The notes beneath the pieces were generated by a model, which was not told where the DNA came from, made no database searches, and worked only from the letters and a program-made list of their open reading frames with translations. This document shows positions 63,497 through 64,000 of a stretch of DNA of 64,000 nucleotides, piece after piece. The stretch covers positions 1,736,001 to 1,800,000 of the forward strand of contig OY761144.1 in the NCBI GenBank assembly GCA_963664365.1. The letters are read 5' to 3'. Source of the DNA: VXRN01 sp963664365. GTDB taxonomy: Bacteria; Chloroflexota; Dehalococcoidia; Lucifugimonadales; UBA1123. The position numbers were made by a program, and so were the translations under genes. Positions within the stretch are counted from its first letter, which is position 1. Each line of letters starts with the position of its first letter.

Positions 63497-64000
63497 TCAA
63501 TCCCCGCGCATCCTGACCATTTGGCGAGAGTTGGTCGCGCCCCTGTCCTCTCCCAGTTTGTCGATGCGGACGGCGCAGACTTTGTACTCCGGGATGCGGG
63601 AGTCCGGGTCGAGGGCGGCGTTGGTGAGGAAGTTGGCGGCGTGCTCCTGGAGCTTGACGAACGGAACGAATAGCTCTCCGGCGCGCTGTCTTTCGGTGTA
63701 GTGGGCACGGCCTTCGAGGTCGCCGCGTCTGGACCTTACCCTTATCCACTCGCCGTCGGGTATGCCGAACTTGTCGCCGTCGCTGGGGTGCATGGAGACG
63801 GTGAGCTCGGGGGCGCGGGCGAGCAGGCTGTCGGCGCGGCGGGTTATGGTTCCTCCGTGCCAGTGGTAGAGTACGCGGCCGGTATTCAGAATCAGGGGGA
63901 ATCGTTTAGAGGGCGTTTCGTCCGCGGCAGGACCCTGGTCGAAAGCGACGAACTTGGCCCTTGGGCCGCGCGGGAAGTCGTTCTCGTACAGGAAGCGGGT
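63497..64000 (-). CDS. Formate dehydrogenase alpha-like molybdopterin oxidoreductase, C-terminal part
   Basis: The frame is open to the window edge, so the gene continues beyond 64000. The 167 visible residues are the molybdopterin-dinucleotide binding domain: 'PLILNTGRVLYHWHGGTITR', 'ELTVSMHPSDGDKFGIPDGE', 'WIRVRSRRGDLEGRAHYT' and 'NFLTNAALDPDSRIPEYKV'. These match the FdhA/FdhF group, which oxidises formate (or reduces CO2). Metal and iron-sulfur domains lie outside the window. Its last 100 bases have a duplicate at 62601-62699. Confidence 0.87.
   Translation of the reverse strand, partial: TRFLYENDFPRGPRAKFVAFDQGPAADETPSKRFPLILNTGRVLYHWHGGTITRRADSLLARAPELTVSMHPSDGDKFGIPDGEWIRVRSRRGDLEGRAHYTERQRAGELFVPFVKLQEHAANFLTNAALDPDSRIPEYKVCAVRIDKLGEDRGATNSRQMVRMRGD

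Overview
The window is a gene-dense, GC-rich bacterial chromosome segment. A cofD-cofC-F420-dependent (LLM) oxidoreductase operon, an enolase-superfamily enzyme beside a sulfatase, Leu/Ile/Val-type and family-3 solute-binding lipoproteins, Uma2 proteins and two dispersed repeat families fit a Chloroflexota bacterium, possibly a Dehalococcoidia/SAR202-like lineage. That assignment is inference from gene content, with no rRNA in the window to test it. Several disrupted frames (dinG-like gene, transposase, recF start) may be real or may be assembly errors.

Layout. 1-4.4 kb: tail of an unknown gene, WD40 protein, recF (minus), a repeat-rich spacer, an AbrB-PIN toxin-antitoxin pair and a secreted DUF6174-like protein. 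4.6-12.4 kb: cofD-cofC-LLM operon, ligA, a cysteine-synthase-family enzyme, and gyrB with a tiny coupled membrane protein. 12.7-21.5 kb: a repeat-invaded hypothetical gene, a cobalamin riboswitch with terminator controlling btuF-btuC-btuD, then circularly permuted ATP-grasp, ammonium transporter and alpha-E protein genes. 22-28.9 kb: ClpP-like SDH_sah protein, a small helical protein, a single-chain restriction-methylation protein, tsaD, and an IS630 element inserted directly behind tsaD.

29-40.4 kb: a PH-like membrane protein, two tandem fold-type III PLP proteins, two tandem Uma2 proteins, argC, the SRP RNA gene, then rsmA-ispE-membrane protein-dinG-like-ogg as one overlapping operon. 40.6-45.8 kb: a KilA-N protein with its own promoter, a methyltransferase, tRNA-Pro(GGG), a fused RNase HII-YraN gene, a DinB-like protein, a long intergenic hairpin and mnmA. 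45.9-47.5 kb: a two-gene AAA ATPase / PD-(D/E)XK nuclease operon, the best candidate here for an undescribed (probably defence) system.

47.5-64 kb: sulfatase and enolase-superfamily enzyme, rsfS, the tsaE-tsaB-ndk operon, phosphoesterase, esterase, HpcH/HpaI aldolase, zinc dehydrogenase, two solute-binding proteins, a toxin-first TA pair with a palindromic operator, an IlvD/Edd sugar-acid dehydratase, a VapBC pair, and at the right edge a formate dehydrogenase gene whose 3' end is duplicated on the far side of a two-gene cassette.

How it fits together: housekeeping genes for DNA replication and repair (recF, ligA, gyrB, rsmA, ogg, rnhB) and tRNA modification (tsaB, tsaD, tsaE, mnmA) are interleaved with catabolic genes for organic acids or sugar acids, vitamin B12 uptake, F420 chemistry, and patches of accessory genes (three TA pairs, RM, ATPase-nuclease, IS630, short palindromic repeats).
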